Assembly (NCBI RefSeq): GCF_000312105.1
Contig: NZ_HE978638.1
Span: forward strand, 62,001 to 126,000
DNA length: 64,000 nt
Direction of reading: 5' to 3'
DNA from: Aeromicrobium massiliense JC14
GTDB taxonomy: Bacteria > Actinomycetota > Actinomycetes > Propionibacteriales > Nocardioidaceae
Position numbers and translations under genes: made by a program. The notes under the pieces were generated by a model that saw nothing but the letters and a program-made list of their open reading frames with translations, was not told where the DNA came from and did no database searches. Positions 43,309 through 52,544 of the stretch are shown piece after piece. The stretch's first letter is position 1. Each line of letters begins with the position of its first letter.

Positions 43309-43382
43309 CGCGCCCGGCAGGACTCGAACCTGCGACCCAGAGATTAGAAGGCTCTTGCTCTATCCAGCTGAGCTACGGGCGC
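43309..43382 (-). tRNA. tRNA-Arg (anticodon TCT)
   Basis: 74 nt. Acceptor GCGCCCG pairs with CGGGCGC, discriminator G. D arm GCTCAGCTGGATAGAGC, anticodon loop CTTCTAA (TCT), T arm GCAGGTTCGAGTCCTGC. The last anticodon-stem pair (31-39) is a C-T mismatch; otherwise intact. Two degenerate copies follow it. Confidence 0.93.
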
Positions 43383-43533
43383 TCGGCGACCAGGTCGCCG
43401 CGGCCAGTATGCCGCAGCGCGCCGGACGGGTCGTCCGGACGGCGTGGCCGAAACCGGCCTTCCGGGCCGGCGCGACGTGGCAGCATCCTCCTGACCGCCG
43501 GCACGGACGCCGGCCTGAAAACAGGAGCACCCG

Positions 43534-44109
43534 ATGGACCGCCTGCGCCGTGCCCTCGCCACCCGCCGCCGGCGCTGGGCCGCCGTGCTGCTGGTGCTCG
43601 TAGTCGTCGCCGGGGCAGGTGTGGGGGCGGTGCGGGCGTCGAGCTCGGAGGACGACCCGCCTGCCCTGCGGTCCGGAAGTGGTGGCGGTCTCGCGACCAC
43701 GGCCGACGTGCCGTTCGCCTCGTTCCTGCTGGGCGACTTGTGCTCCCGGACCGATCGCTCCGTGGAGGTCGTCCAGGTCGAGGCCGTCAGGGCGCGCGGG
43801 GATGCTGTCATCACGGACTTCTCGATCCACCCGTTCGGCGTGGGCCCGACCGGGCTGGAGCACAAGCGGCTCCGCGACGTGCCCGACTACCGAGGCAGCC
43901 GTACGGTCACGACGCTGTGCAGCGACGAGCAGCTAGGGCAGTCCACGCTGTCGGTCGAGGTGCACCGCCCGGGTGCAGAGGACGCGGTGGTCAACGGCCT
44001 GCGCCTCTGGTACCGCGACGGTGACGGACTGCGGTCCGTGGACGACCCCGACGTCGACGTGGCCATCTGCGGGGCGACGCCCGACGCCGACACGAGCTGC
44101 CTCGGCTGA
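43534..44109 (+). CDS. Putative secreted or membrane-anchored protein, unknown function
   Basis: 191 residues. A basic N terminus (MDRLRRALATRRRRW) and a hydrophobic segment (AAVLLVLVVVAGAGVGAV) mark a signal anchor; the rest is extracytoplasmic, with three or four Cys (DLCSRTD, TLCSDEQ, ICGATPD, SCLG) that could form two disulfides. No family recognised. The 151 bases upstream, between it and tRNA-Arg, hold several short GC hairpins but no clear element. Confidence 0.7.
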   Translation: MDRLRRALATRRRRWAAVLLVLVVVAGAGVGAVRASSSEDDPPALRSGSGGGLATTADVPFASFLLGDLCSRTDRSVEVVQVEAVRARGDAVITDFSIHPFGVGPTGLEHKRLRDVPDYRGSRTVTTLCSDEQLGQSTLSVEVHRPGAEDAVVNGLRLWYRDGDGLRSVDDPDVDVAICGATPDADTSCLG

Positions 44110-44144
44110 TCCTCGCTCCACCGGTGACTGACCTCGGGCGCCGT

Positions 44145-44150
44145 TAGCGT
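44145..44150 (+). promoter_or_regulatory. -10 element, probable leaderless start
   Basis: TAGCGT 6 bases before the ATG at 44157. Confidence 0.5.
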
Positions 44151-44156
44151 GCGGCC

Positions 44157-45083
44157 ATGACCGTGGACTCCCAGCTCGCCGGCCTGCTCACCCTCATCGA
44201 GGCCGGCACGCCCATGCACCAGCAGACCCCCGCCGAGGCCCGCGCCGGCTTCCGTACCCTCACCGTCGACATGCGCCAGCCCGAGAGCGTCGTGCCCGTC
44301 CGCGCGGTGGAGGAGACGACGGTCGGCGGCGCCGAGGGCGACCTCGCGGCCCGCGTCTACCGGCCCGAGGCCGACGGGCCCGTGCCGACCGTCGTCATGT
44401 TCCACGGCGGTGGCTTCGTCATCGGCGACCTCGAGACCCACGACAACATGGCGCGGACGATCTGCGCCGGCACCGGCTCGGTCGTCGTGTCGGTCGACTA
44501 CCGGCTCGCCCCGGAGCATCCGTTCCCGGCCGCGCCCATGGACGCCGTCGCGGCCACCCTGGACGTCATGGAGCGACGCGCCCAGCTCGGCGGCTCCGAC
44601 CTGGTGGCGGTGGCCGGCGACAGCGCGGGCGCGAACCTGTCCGCCGTCGTGGCCCAGCAGGTGCCGGAGGTCGCGGCCCAGCTGCTGCTGTACCCGGTCA
44701 CCGACATGGGCGGCCAGTACCCCTCGCACGAGGAGAACGGCACCGGCTACTTCCTCGACATGCCGACGATGCAGTGGTTCGGCGCGCAGTACGTGCCCGA
44801 GGGCACCGAGCCGACGGACCCGCGGCTCTCGCCGCTGCACGGCGACCTCACCCAGGTCGCGCCGGCCGTCGTCGCCACCGCCGGCTTCGACCCGCTGCGC
44901 GACGAGGGCGACGCCTACGCGAAGGCGCTCGAGGCCGCGGGCGTCCGGGTCGTGCACCGCACCTACCCCGCGATGATCCACGGGTTCATGGACATGGGCG
45001 CGTTCTCGTCGGGAGCCAAGACGGCCGTCGACGACGCCGTCGCCGCGTTCGCCGAGCTGCTGGACTCGCTGCCGCGTCCCTGA
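44157..45083 (+). CDS. Alpha/beta-hydrolase (HSL-type esterase)
   Basis: 308 residues. Oxyanion-hole motif FHGGGFVIGD, nucleophile GDSAGANLSA, acid near GFDPLRDEGDAYA and His in YPAMIHGFMDM make a complete hormone-sensitive-lipase-like catalytic set. No signal peptide, so cytoplasmic. Likely acts on short-chain esters; natural substrate unknown. Leaderless start. Confidence 0.93.
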   Translation: MTVDSQLAGLLTLIEAGTPMHQQTPAEARAGFRTLTVDMRQPESVVPVRAVEETTVGGAEGDLAARVYRPEADGPVPTVVMFHGGGFVIGDLETHDNMARTICAGTGSVVVSVDYRLAPEHPFPAAPMDAVAATLDVMERRAQLGGSDLVAVAGDSAGANLSAVVAQQVPEVAAQLLLYPVTDMGGQYPSHEENGTGYFLDMPTMQWFGAQYVPEGTEPTDPRLSPLHGDLTQVAPAVVATAGFDPLRDEGDAYAKALEAAGVRVVHRTYPAMIHGFMDMGAFSSGAKTAVDDAVAAFAELLDSLPRP

Positions 45084-45137
45084 CCCGACACGCTCCGGCT
45101 GCCGGCCACACGGGCGGCGGCGGGGGAGGATGTCGCG

Positions 45138-46064
45138 GTGCCGATCTTCCCCCGGACGGCACGTGCCGCGGCCGTCGCCGTCCTGACGCTGCTCGGCGCG
45201 TGCTCCGCCGTCCCCGCCGCCGAGCCGACCGCGACCCCCACGGTCGCGCCGACGACGTCCGCGCCGTCCCCCTCGACGTCCGCCTCGACCACCCCCTCCG
45301 CCCCGCCGGCTGCGGGCACAGCGCTCACCGCGCTGCGGGCGCTGCCGGTCAAGGGCCGCAGCGCTCGCACCGGCTACGACCGTGAGCGGTTCGGCGCCGC
45401 CTGGCTCGACGCCGACCGCAACGGCTGCGACACCCGCAACGACGTCCTCGCCGCGCACCTGTCGGACGTGCAGGTGAAGCCCGGCACCCGGGGGTGCGTC
45501 GTGCTGTCCGGGGTCCTGGCCGACCCCTACACCGGACGCGCGATCGCCTTCGCCCGCGGCGCCGGGAACGGCGTGGACGTCGACCACGTCGTGGCGCTGT
45601 CCAACGCCTGGGTGACCGGTGCGGCGTCCTTCCCTCTGCGCAAGCGGGCCGCCCTCGCGAACGACCCGCTGAACCTGCTGCCGGTCGACGCCTCGGCGAA
45701 CCGGCAGAAGGGCGACGGCGACGCCGCCACCTGGCTGCCGCCCCACCGGCCCGTGCGCTGTGCGTACGTCGCGCGACAGGTCGCGGTGAAGGCCAAGTAC
45801 GGGCTGTGGGTCACGCCCGCCGAGAAGCAGGCCGTCGAGCGCGTCCTCGACGGGTGCCCGGCCCAGCCGCTGCCGGTGGACGAGAGCGCCGCACCCGTGC
45901 TCGTCCCGCTCGACCTGCGCGAGCCCACCCCGGCCACGGACGGCACCGTGCTCTTCGGCTCCTGCGCGGACGCCCGGGCGGCCGGCGCCGCGCCGGTGCG
46001 CCGGGGCGACCCCGGCTACGGGCCGCACCTGGACCGCGACGGCGACGGCCGCGCCTGCGAGTAG
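45138..46064 (+). CDS. HNH-family nuclease lipoprotein with excalibur domain
   Basis: 308 residues. Signal peptide with lipobox LLGAC, then a Thr/Ser/Pro-rich linker. The nuclease domain (about 70-230, DUF1524/HNH type) has VDVDHVVALSNAW and NDPLNLLPVDASANRQKG. The C-terminal excalibur motif FGSCADARAAGAAP...DRDGDGRACE binds calcium. Likely an extracellular, lipid-anchored nuclease. GTG start. Confidence 0.9.
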   Translation: MPIFPRTARAAAVAVLTLLGACSAVPAAEPTATPTVAPTTSAPSPSTSASTTPSAPPAAGTALTALRALPVKGRSARTGYDRERFGAAWLDADRNGCDTRNDVLAAHLSDVQVKPGTRGCVVLSGVLADPYTGRAIAFARGAGNGVDVDHVVALSNAWVTGAASFPLRKRAALANDPLNLLPVDASANRQKGDGDAATWLPPHRPVRCAYVARQVAVKAKYGLWVTPAEKQAVERVLDGCPAQPLPVDESAAPVLVPLDLREPTPATDGTVLFGSCADARAAGAAPVRRGDPGYGPHLDRDGDGRACE

Positions 46065-46157
46065 GGGAGCCGCCCGAGCCCGTCCGGGCCTGCCCGCGCC
46101 GCCCGCACAGGCGTCCGGGGTGGTGGACGACGACGGGCCGAGCCGTCGTCGCGCCAC

Positions 46158-46163
46158 TACGCT
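46158..46163 (+). promoter_or_regulatory. -10 element, probable leaderless start
   Basis: TACGCT 6 bases before the GTG at 46170. Confidence 0.5.
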
Positions 46164-46169
46164 GACGCC

Positions 46170-47348
46170 GTGACCGCCACCCTCGGAGCCCCGCCGCGCC
46201 GTCTGCCCCGGGACGCCGACGTCGTCCAGCGCGGGCGCACCACGCTGGTGGTCCTCGTGGCGGTCGCCGGCCTCGTGGGCGTCGTCGGCGGCATCTTCTT
46301 CGCGACCACGGCGGGCGACGTCGAGGGGGCCGGGCTCGCGCTGCTCTACGCGCTCATCCCGCTCCCGCTCCTGTGGTGGACGTTCTGGTGGCTCGACCGT
46401 TACGAGCCCGAGCCGCACCGCTACAAGCTCGCCGCGTTCGTCTGGGGCGGCGTGGTGTCCGTCGTCATCGCCCTCGGCCTGCAGCTGCTGGCCGAGCTGT
46501 GGTTCGACCTCACGCTCGAGCAGATGGCCACCTACGTGGCGCCGCTGACCGAGGAGCCCGCCAAGGCGCTGTTCGTGCTGCTCACCCTCGTCCGCTGGCG
46601 GCGCATCATCGACGGCGTGCTCGACGGCATCGTCGTGGCCGGCATCGTGGGCATCGGCTTCGCGTTCATGGAGAACATCGGCTACTACGCCGTCTCCTAC
46701 CTCGGCGAGGCCGACGCCATCGGGCCGACGGGCGCGAGCGGCGCCGCCGCCACGTTCTTCGTGCGCGGCATCGTGAGCCCGTTCGCCCACCCGCTGTTCA
46801 CCGCGTCCGTCGGCATCGGCCTCGGTCTGGCCGTGGGGCGCCGCAGCAAGGTCGCCAAGGTCGCGCTCGTCGTCGCCGGTCTCGCCGTCGCGATGCTGCT
46901 GCACGGGCTGTGGAACGGCAGCGCGTCCAGTGGCCGGCCGGAGCTGTTCGTCCTGACCTACCTGCTGCTCGGCGCGGTGCTCGTCGGCTACGCCGTGCTG
47001 GCCGTCGTCGCGCGGTTCCGCCAGGTGCGGACGCTCGAGCGCTCGCTGCACTACGTGGCGCTGCGCGGCTGGATCCACCCCGACGAGGTGCCCTACCTGT
47101 CGCGCTTCTCCTACCGCAAGGCGGCCCGGACGTACGCGGCCGCGCACTACGGCCCCGACACCGCCCGCGCGGTGCGTCGCTACCAGGAGCTGGCGACCGA
47201 GATGGCCTTCCTCCACGACGCCGTCATGACCGGCCGCCGCAAGCCGCACGGGGTCGAGCGCACCTTCGCCCTGCTGGACGCCATGCATGCCGTCCGACCG
47301 TGGGTGCGGCTGCCCCCGCCGCTGCGCGTGCCTCGGCACCTGTCCTGA
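46170..47348 (+). CDS. PrsW family intramembrane protease
   Basis: 392 residues, about eight membrane helices. PrsW is a glutamic-type intramembrane protease that cleaves anti-sigma factors in Bacillus. Its motifs are complete: PLTEEPAKALFVL, GFAFMENIGYY, SPFAHPLFTASVG and LLHGLWNG. A C-terminal cytoplasmic tail of about 100 residues is longer than in PrsW proper. The substrate is not evident; no anti-sigma factor gene lies nearby. Confidence 0.92.
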   Translation: MTATLGAPPRRLPRDADVVQRGRTTLVVLVAVAGLVGVVGGIFFATTAGDVEGAGLALLYALIPLPLLWWTFWWLDRYEPEPHRYKLAAFVWGGVVSVVIALGLQLLAELWFDLTLEQMATYVAPLTEEPAKALFVLLTLVRWRRIIDGVLDGIVVAGIVGIGFAFMENIGYYAVSYLGEADAIGPTGASGAAATFFVRGIVSPFAHPLFTASVGIGLGLAVGRRSKVAKVALVVAGLAVAMLLHGLWNGSASSGRPELFVLTYLLLGAVLVGYAVLAVVARFRQVRTLERSLHYVALRGWIHPDEVPYLSRFSYRKAARTYAAAHYGPDTARAVRRYQELATEMAFLHDAVMTGRRKPHGVERTFALLDAMHAVRPWVRLPPPLRVPRHLS

Positions 47349-47442
47349 CCCCCGGCCGGGCGCTGGGCGGCGCGGCGGCGGAGCGCGTCGTCCACTAGGG
47401 TTGAGCAGCAAAGTCCACGTCCGGGAGTCGAAAGAGGTGAAC

Positions 47443-49134
47443 GTGCCGAGCGATCACGCCTCGCCCGAGCTCCTGGGTGCGCTGAGCCGCCTGCACGGCG
47501 ACGCCGCCGCGGCCACGTTCCCGTTCGAGGTCGAGGGCAGCGACGAGGTCCGCGCCAAGCGCACCGCGCTGCTCGAGCAGCTGTCCGACTACATCCTGCC
47601 GCGCCTGGTCCAGCTCGAGGCGCCGCTGCTGGTCGTCGTCGGCGGCTCCACCGGCGCGGGCAAGTCCACCCTGGTCAGCTCGCTCGTGGGGGAGCGCGTC
47701 ACCGAGTCCGGCGTCCTGCGCCCGACAACCCGCTCGCCCGTCCTGGTGCACCACCCCGACGAGGCGAAGTGGTTCGCGCCCGACCGGGTCCTGCCCGAGC
47801 TGCCGCGCACCAGCGAGGTCAACAACGCCACGTACGCGCTGCGCCTGGTGGCCTCGGACAAGATGCCCCGCGGCCTGGCGATCCTCGACGCCCCCGACGT
47901 CGACTCGATCGACGCCGGCAACCGCGAGCTCGCCTCCCAGCTGCTCGCCGCCGCCGACCTGTGGCTGTTCGTCACGTCCGCCGCGCGCTACGCCGACCAG
48001 GTGCCGTGGGACTACCTGCGGGCCGCCGCCGAGCGCAGCGCCGCCGTCGCGGTCGTCCTCGACCGCACGCACCCCGACTCGATCAACGAGGTCCGCGGCC
48101 ACCTGGCCCGCATGATGACGTCGCGCGGCCTGAGCGACTCGCCGCTGTTCACGATCGACGAGTCCCCGCTGGACGTCGACGGGCTGCTGCCGCGCGAGGC
48201 CGTCACCGGCATGCTCAGCTGGCTGCGCGACCTCGCCGACGACCCCGCGGCCCGCGCCGAGGTGGTCAGCCGCACCCTCGACGGCGCCGTGCGGCTCAAC
48301 GTCTTCCGCGGCTTCGACCTCGTCGACGGCCTCGACGCCCAGGTGGCGGTCGGTCGCCGGCTCACCAGCGCCGGCGAGCGCGCCTACGACGAGGCCGCCC
48401 GCAAGGTGGCCGACGCCGTCGCCGACGGCTCCCTGCTCGTCGGCCCGCTGGGTGCGCGCTGGGACGACTACGTCGGCTCCGGCGAGGTGCTGGCCTCGGT
48501 CGAGCAGCGCGTCGGACGCATCCGCGACCGCTTCATCGAGGGCGTTACCGGCAAGCGCACCCGCGCCGCCGAGGTCACCGAGGCCGTCGTCTCGGCGCTC
48601 ACGGTCGTCCTGACCGGTGCGGTCGAGTCGGCCGCCCGCACGACCGCCGCCGCCTGGGACGCCGAGCCGGCCGGACGCGTCGTGGTCGAGTCCCACCGGG
48701 GAATCGACCGCGCCTCCCGCGAGGCCGCTCCCGCCGCCGAGCGCGCGGTGCGCGACTGGCAGCAGGTCGTCCTCGACTCGGTCAAGACCGAGGGCGCGGA
48801 CAAGCGTCTGAGCGCGAAGTTCCTGGCCTTCGGAGCCGACGGCGTCGCGCTGTCGGCCATGATCGTCGCCCTGGCCGGCCCGTCGGGCCGCGACCAGGTC
48901 GCCCGCCGCGTGCTCGACTCGATCCTCGGACCCGAGCAGGCCGCTCGTGTCGTCGAGCGCGCCCGTGCCGACCTCGACGCGCGCGTCCGCCGCTACGTCG
49001 ACGCCGAGCGCGACCGCCAGCTGCGCGTGCTGCCGTCGGTGACCGAGCTGGAGGCCGTCCGCGCCCGCCTGTCCGAGTCCGCGCGCGGTGCCGAGCACGC
49101 CCGCCACCTCGACTTCCTCGGAGACGACGCATGA
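47443..49134 (+). CDS. Dynamin-like/YfjP-type GTPase, first of a pair
   Basis: 563 residues. P-loop GGSTGAGKSTLVSSLVG, then TTRSPVLVHHPDE (switch I Thr), the G3-like AILDAPDVDSID and a C-terminal helical region of about 250 residues. No membrane helix. GTG at 47443 follows GAGGTGAAC; GTG at 47437 is the alternative. TAGGGT at 47396-47401 may be the -10. It overlaps the second GTPase (ATGA). Pairs of large GTPases of this type resemble bacterial dynamin-like pairs, with membrane remodelling as the inferred role. Confidence 0.82.
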   Translation: MPSDHASPELLGALSRLHGDAAAATFPFEVEGSDEVRAKRTALLEQLSDYILPRLVQLEAPLLVVVGGSTGAGKSTLVSSLVGERVTESGVLRPTTRSPVLVHHPDEAKWFAPDRVLPELPRTSEVNNATYALRLVASDKMPRGLAILDAPDVDSIDAGNRELASQLLAAADLWLFVTSAARYADQVPWDYLRAAAERSAAVAVVLDRTHPDSINEVRGHLARMMTSRGLSDSPLFTIDESPLDVDGLLPREAVTGMLSWLRDLADDPAARAEVVSRTLDGAVRLNVFRGFDLVDGLDAQVAVGRRLTSAGERAYDEAARKVADAVADGSLLVGPLGARWDDYVGSGEVLASVEQRVGRIRDRFIEGVTGKRTRAAEVTEAVVSALTVVLTGAVESAARTTAAAWDAEPAGRVVVESHRGIDRASREAAPAAERAVRDWQQVVLDSVKTEGADKRLSAKFLAFGADGVALSAMIVALAGPSGRDQVARRVLDSILGPEQAARVVERARADLDARVRRYVDAERDRQLRVLPSVTELEAVRARLSESARGAEHARHLDFLGDDA

Positions 49135-50756
49135 CCGAGCCCGTCACGCCCGCCACCCCGGCCGAGACCGACGACGCGTCCACGCCGGCGATCGCCCCCG
49201 ACGTCAAGGCCCGCCTGGACGCCCTCCAGCAGGCCGTCGACGCCGCGTCCGGCCACCTCGACCCCGAGGTGCTGCGGCCCGCCGCCGACGTCACCGGCCG
49301 TGGTGCCGAGCGGCTGAAGCTGTCCGGCGAGCACACGATCGTCGCCCTCGGCGGTGCCACCGGCTCGGGCAAGTCGTCGCTGTTCAACTCGCTGGCCGAC
49401 CTCGAGATCGCCGGCACCGGCGTCCGCCGTCCGACCACCACGTGGGCGCTGGCCTGCGCATGGGGCCCGGACGGCGCCACCGAGCTGCTGGAGTGGATGG
49501 GCATCCCGGCCCGTCACCAGGTCTCGCGCCAGAGCATGCTCGACCGGTCCAGCGACGAGACGCGCCTGGACGGCCTCGTGCTGCTCGACCTGCCCGACCA
49601 CGACTCCACCGAGGTCTCGCACCACCTGGAGATGGAGCGGCTGCTGCCCTACTCCGACACCCTCGTGTGGGTGCTGGACCCGCAGAAGTACGCCGACGCG
49701 GCCATCCACGACCGCTACATCCGGCCGATGGCCGCGTACGCCGACGTGACGATCGTGGTGCTGAACCAGATCGACCGGATCCCGTTCGACCAGCGCGAGA
49801 ACGCGCTCGCCGACCTGCGCCGCATCCTCACCGAGGAGGGCCTGCCCGACGTCACCGTCATCGGCGTCTCGGCCGCACGCGGCGACGGTGTCGACGACCT
49901 CAAGCGCGAGCTGGCCCGCCGCATCCGGGCCAAGCAGGCCTCCCGCGAGCGGCTCGGCACCGAGCTGACCGGCATCGCCTCGACCATCGCCGACGCGGTC
50001 GGCACCGCCGAGGTCCCCGGCATCGGCGAGGCCGACGTCCGTGGCCTCGAGGACGGGCTGGCCGGTGCCGCCGGCGTCCCGGACGTCGTCGACTCGATCG
50101 GCGCCGTCTCGCGCCGCCGGGCCGTGCGCACCACGACCTGGCCCGTCGCCCGCCTGTTCAACCGCAAGGACCGTTCCGGCGAGGTCATCGCCGACGAGTC
50201 GCTGACCGTCACCTCGCTGCGCCGTGCGCAGGGCGTCGGGGTCGGCGGCGTCCAGCCGGCAGCCGCCGAGCAGGCCGTCCGCGACTTCGCCGACAAGGCC
50301 GCGGTCGGCATGAGCCGTCCGTGGGCCACTGCCGTCCGCGACACCGCCGACGCCCGCCAGCGCGAGGTCGTCGAGACCCTCGACCAGGAACTGGCCTCGG
50401 CCGACCTGGGCCTGGACCGCACGCCGGCCGGCTGGTACCTGCTCGCCGCGCTGCAGTGGCTGCTGCTGCTCGCCGGCATCGGCGGCGTCGCCTGGCTGGT
50501 CTCGATGGCGTTCGGCCAGGAGTGGAACCCGCTCGCGGTCGTCCTGGCCGCCGGTGGGCTGCTCGGCGGCATCGTGCTGGCGCTGCTCACGCGTCCGTTC
50601 GTCGTGGGCTCGGCGCGCAAGCGTGCCGCCCGCGCCGAGGCCGTGCTGCGCGACGTCGTCCGCGACGTCGCCCGCGAGCACGTGGTCGAGCCGCTCGAGG
50701 GTGTCGTCGCCGACTACCGGCGCACCCGCGAGGGCCTGATCGTCGCCCGCGGCTGA
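49131..50756 (+). CDS. Membrane-associated GTPase, second of a pair
   Basis: 541 residues. G1 GGATGSGKSSLFNSL, G2 region RRPTTTWALAC, G3 LLDLPDHDST, G4 LNQIDRIP and G5-like GVSAARGDG are intact. Two membrane helices near the C terminus (LLAALQWLLLLAGIGGVAWLV and PLAVVLAAGGLLGGIVLALL) anchor it. Coupled translation with the preceding GTPase suggests a hetero-complex in which this member provides membrane attachment. Confidence 0.85.
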   Translation: MTEPVTPATPAETDDASTPAIAPDVKARLDALQQAVDAASGHLDPEVLRPAADVTGRGAERLKLSGEHTIVALGGATGSGKSSLFNSLADLEIAGTGVRRPTTTWALACAWGPDGATELLEWMGIPARHQVSRQSMLDRSSDETRLDGLVLLDLPDHDSTEVSHHLEMERLLPYSDTLVWVLDPQKYADAAIHDRYIRPMAAYADVTIVVLNQIDRIPFDQRENALADLRRILTEEGLPDVTVIGVSAARGDGVDDLKRELARRIRAKQASRERLGTELTGIASTIADAVGTAEVPGIGEADVRGLEDGLAGAAGVPDVVDSIGAVSRRRAVRTTTWPVARLFNRKDRSGEVIADESLTVTSLRRAQGVGVGGVQPAAAEQAVRDFADKAAVGMSRPWATAVRDTADARQREVVETLDQELASADLGLDRTPAGWYLLAALQWLLLLAGIGGVAWLVSMAFGQEWNPLAVVLAAGGLLGGIVLALLTRPFVVGSARKRAARAEAVLRDVVRDVAREHVVEPLEGVVADYRRTREGLIVARG

Positions 50757-50801
50757 CGCACGGGGCGCGCACCCGCGTGCGCTCGGTAGGCTGGGCGCAC
50801 C

Positions 50802-52484
50802 ATGGCTGACTACGTATTCACTCTCCGCAACGTGCGCAAGGCGCACGGCGACAAGGTCGTCCTCGACAACGTCACGCTCTCGTTCCTGCACGGCGCGAAG
50901 ATCGGCGTCGTCGGCCCCAACGGCGCCGGCAAGTCCACGCTGCTCAAGATCATGGCCGGCCTCGAGCACGCCAACAACGGCGACGCGATCAAGGATCCCG
51001 AGGCCACCGTCGGCATGCTCCAGCAGGAGCCGCCGCTGACCGAGGGCAAGACGGTCCTGGAGAACGTCCAGGAGGCCGTCGGCGAGATCAAGGGCAAGCT
51101 CGACCGCTTCAACGAGATCTCCGACCTCATGGCCCAGCCGGACGCGGACTTCGACACCCTGCTCGCCGAGATGGGCGACCTGCAGACCGACCTGGACCAC
51201 GCCAACGCCTGGGACCTCGACTCGCGCCTGGACCAGGCGATGGACGCCCTGCGCTGCCCGCCGCCGGACACGCTCGTCGACCACCTCTCCGGTGGTGAGC
51301 GCCGCCGCGTCGCCCTGTGCAAGCTGCTGCTCCAGCAGCCCGACCTGCTCCTCCTCGACGAGCCCACCAACCACCTGGACGCCGAGTCGGTCAGCTGGCT
51401 GGAGGGCCACCTCAAGACGTACCCGGGCGCCGTCCTGGCGATCACCCACGACCGGTACTTCCTGGACAACGTCGCCGAGTGGATCGCCGAGGTCGACCGC
51501 GGCTCGATCCACGGCTACGAGGGCAACTACTCCACCTACCTGGAGACCAAGAAGGAGCGGCTCAAGATCGAGGGGCAGAAGGACGCCAAGCGCGCCAAGC
51601 GCCTCGAGCAGGAGCTGGAGTGGGTCCGGTCGAACGCCAAGGCCCGCCAGACCAAGAGCAAGTCGCGTCTGGCGCGCTACGAGGAGCTCGCCGCCGAGGC
51701 CGAGAAGGCCCGCAAGATCGACACCGCCGACATCAACATCCCGCCGGGACCGCGCCTGGGCGACGTCGTGCTGCAGGCCGAGCACCTGACCAAGGGCTTC
51801 GAGGACCGCGTGCTGTGGAACGACATCTCGTTCTCGCTGCCGCGCGCGGGCATCGTCGGCGTCATCGGCCCGAACGGCGTGGGCAAGACGACGCTGTTCC
51901 GGATGATCACCGGCGAGGAGGAGCCCGACTCGGGCACGCTCAACGTCGGCTCGACGGTGTCGATCTCGTACGCCGACCAGAGCCGTGGCGGCATCGACCC
52001 GCAGAAGAACGTCTGGGAGGTCGTCTCCGGCGGCCTGGACTTCATCAAGGTCGCCAACTTCGAGATGAACAGCCGCGCGTACGTGGCCTCGTTCGGCTTC
52101 AAGGGCCCGGACCAGCAGAAGAAGGCCGGCGTGCTCTCCGGCGGTGAGCGCAACCGCCTGAACCTGGCGCTGACGCTCAAGATGGGCGGCAACATGCTGC
52201 TGCTCGACGAGCCGACCAACGACCTGGACGTCGAGACCCTGTCGTCGCTGGAGGACGCGCTCCTGGAGTTCCCCGGCTGCGCCGTGGTCACGTCGCACGA
52301 CCGCTGGTTCCTCGACCGCGTCGCCACCCACATCCTCGCCTGGGAGGGCGACGAGGAGGACGGCGGCAAGTGGTTCTGGTTCGAGGGCAACTTCGCCTCG
52401 TACGAGGCCAACAAGATCGAGCGCCTCGGCCCCGAGGCGGCGCGCCCGCACCGCGTGACGCACCGTCGCCTGACGCGCGACTGA
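50802..52484 (+). CDS. ettA: Energy-dependent translational throttle protein EttA (ABC-F)
   Basis: 560 residues. Two ABC domains: GPNGAGKST with SGGERRRVALCKLLL and LLLLDEPTNHLD, then GPNGVGKTT with SGGERNRLNLALTLK and LLLDEPTNDLD. The arm subdomain and the interdomain linker around residues 240-300 (IEGQKDAKRAKRLEQELEW) mark the EttA branch, which gates the ribosome by ATP/ADP ratio. TAGGCT lies 9 bases before the ATG, so the transcript has almost no leader. Confidence 0.96.
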   Translation: MADYVFTLRNVRKAHGDKVVLDNVTLSFLHGAKIGVVGPNGAGKSTLLKIMAGLEHANNGDAIKDPEATVGMLQQEPPLTEGKTVLENVQEAVGEIKGKLDRFNEISDLMAQPDADFDTLLAEMGDLQTDLDHANAWDLDSRLDQAMDALRCPPPDTLVDHLSGGERRRVALCKLLLQQPDLLLLDEPTNHLDAESVSWLEGHLKTYPGAVLAITHDRYFLDNVAEWIAEVDRGSIHGYEGNYSTYLETKKERLKIEGQKDAKRAKRLEQELEWVRSNAKARQTKSKSRLARYEELAAEAEKARKIDTADINIPPGPRLGDVVLQAEHLTKGFEDRVLWNDISFSLPRAGIVGVIGPNGVGKTTLFRMITGEEEPDSGTLNVGSTVSISYADQSRGGIDPQKNVWEVVSGGLDFIKVANFEMNSRAYVASFGFKGPDQQKKAGVLSGGERNRLNLALTLKMGGNMLLLDEPTNDLDVETLSSLEDALLEFPGCAVVTSHDRWFLDRVATHILAWEGDEEDGGKWFWFEGNFASYEANKIERLGPEAARPHRVTHRRLTRD

Positions 52485-52494
52485 CGACCGACGC

Positions 52495-52530
52495 ACGACG
52501 GCCCCGGACCAGCTGGTCCGGGGCCGTCGT
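52495..52530. terminator. Bidirectional terminator after ettA
   Basis: Perfect 16-bp stem (ACGACGGCCCCGGACC / GGTCCGGGGCCGTCGT) with AGCT loop between convergent genes. Confidence 0.88.
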
Positions 52531-52544
52531 CGTGTCGCGGTGGT

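Noticed and set aside
43161-43382. Direct repeats that could suggest a CRISPR array
   Set aside because: Units abut without spacers and match tRNA-Arg. No CRISPR array or cas gene was seen anywhere in the window.
43887-47411. Long minus-strand open frame across the esterase, HNH and PrsW genes
   Set aside because: Crosses several intergenic gaps and three well-supported plus-strand genes, with low-complexity composition; a codon-bias shadow. The same holds for 48993-52496 opposite the GTPases and ettA.
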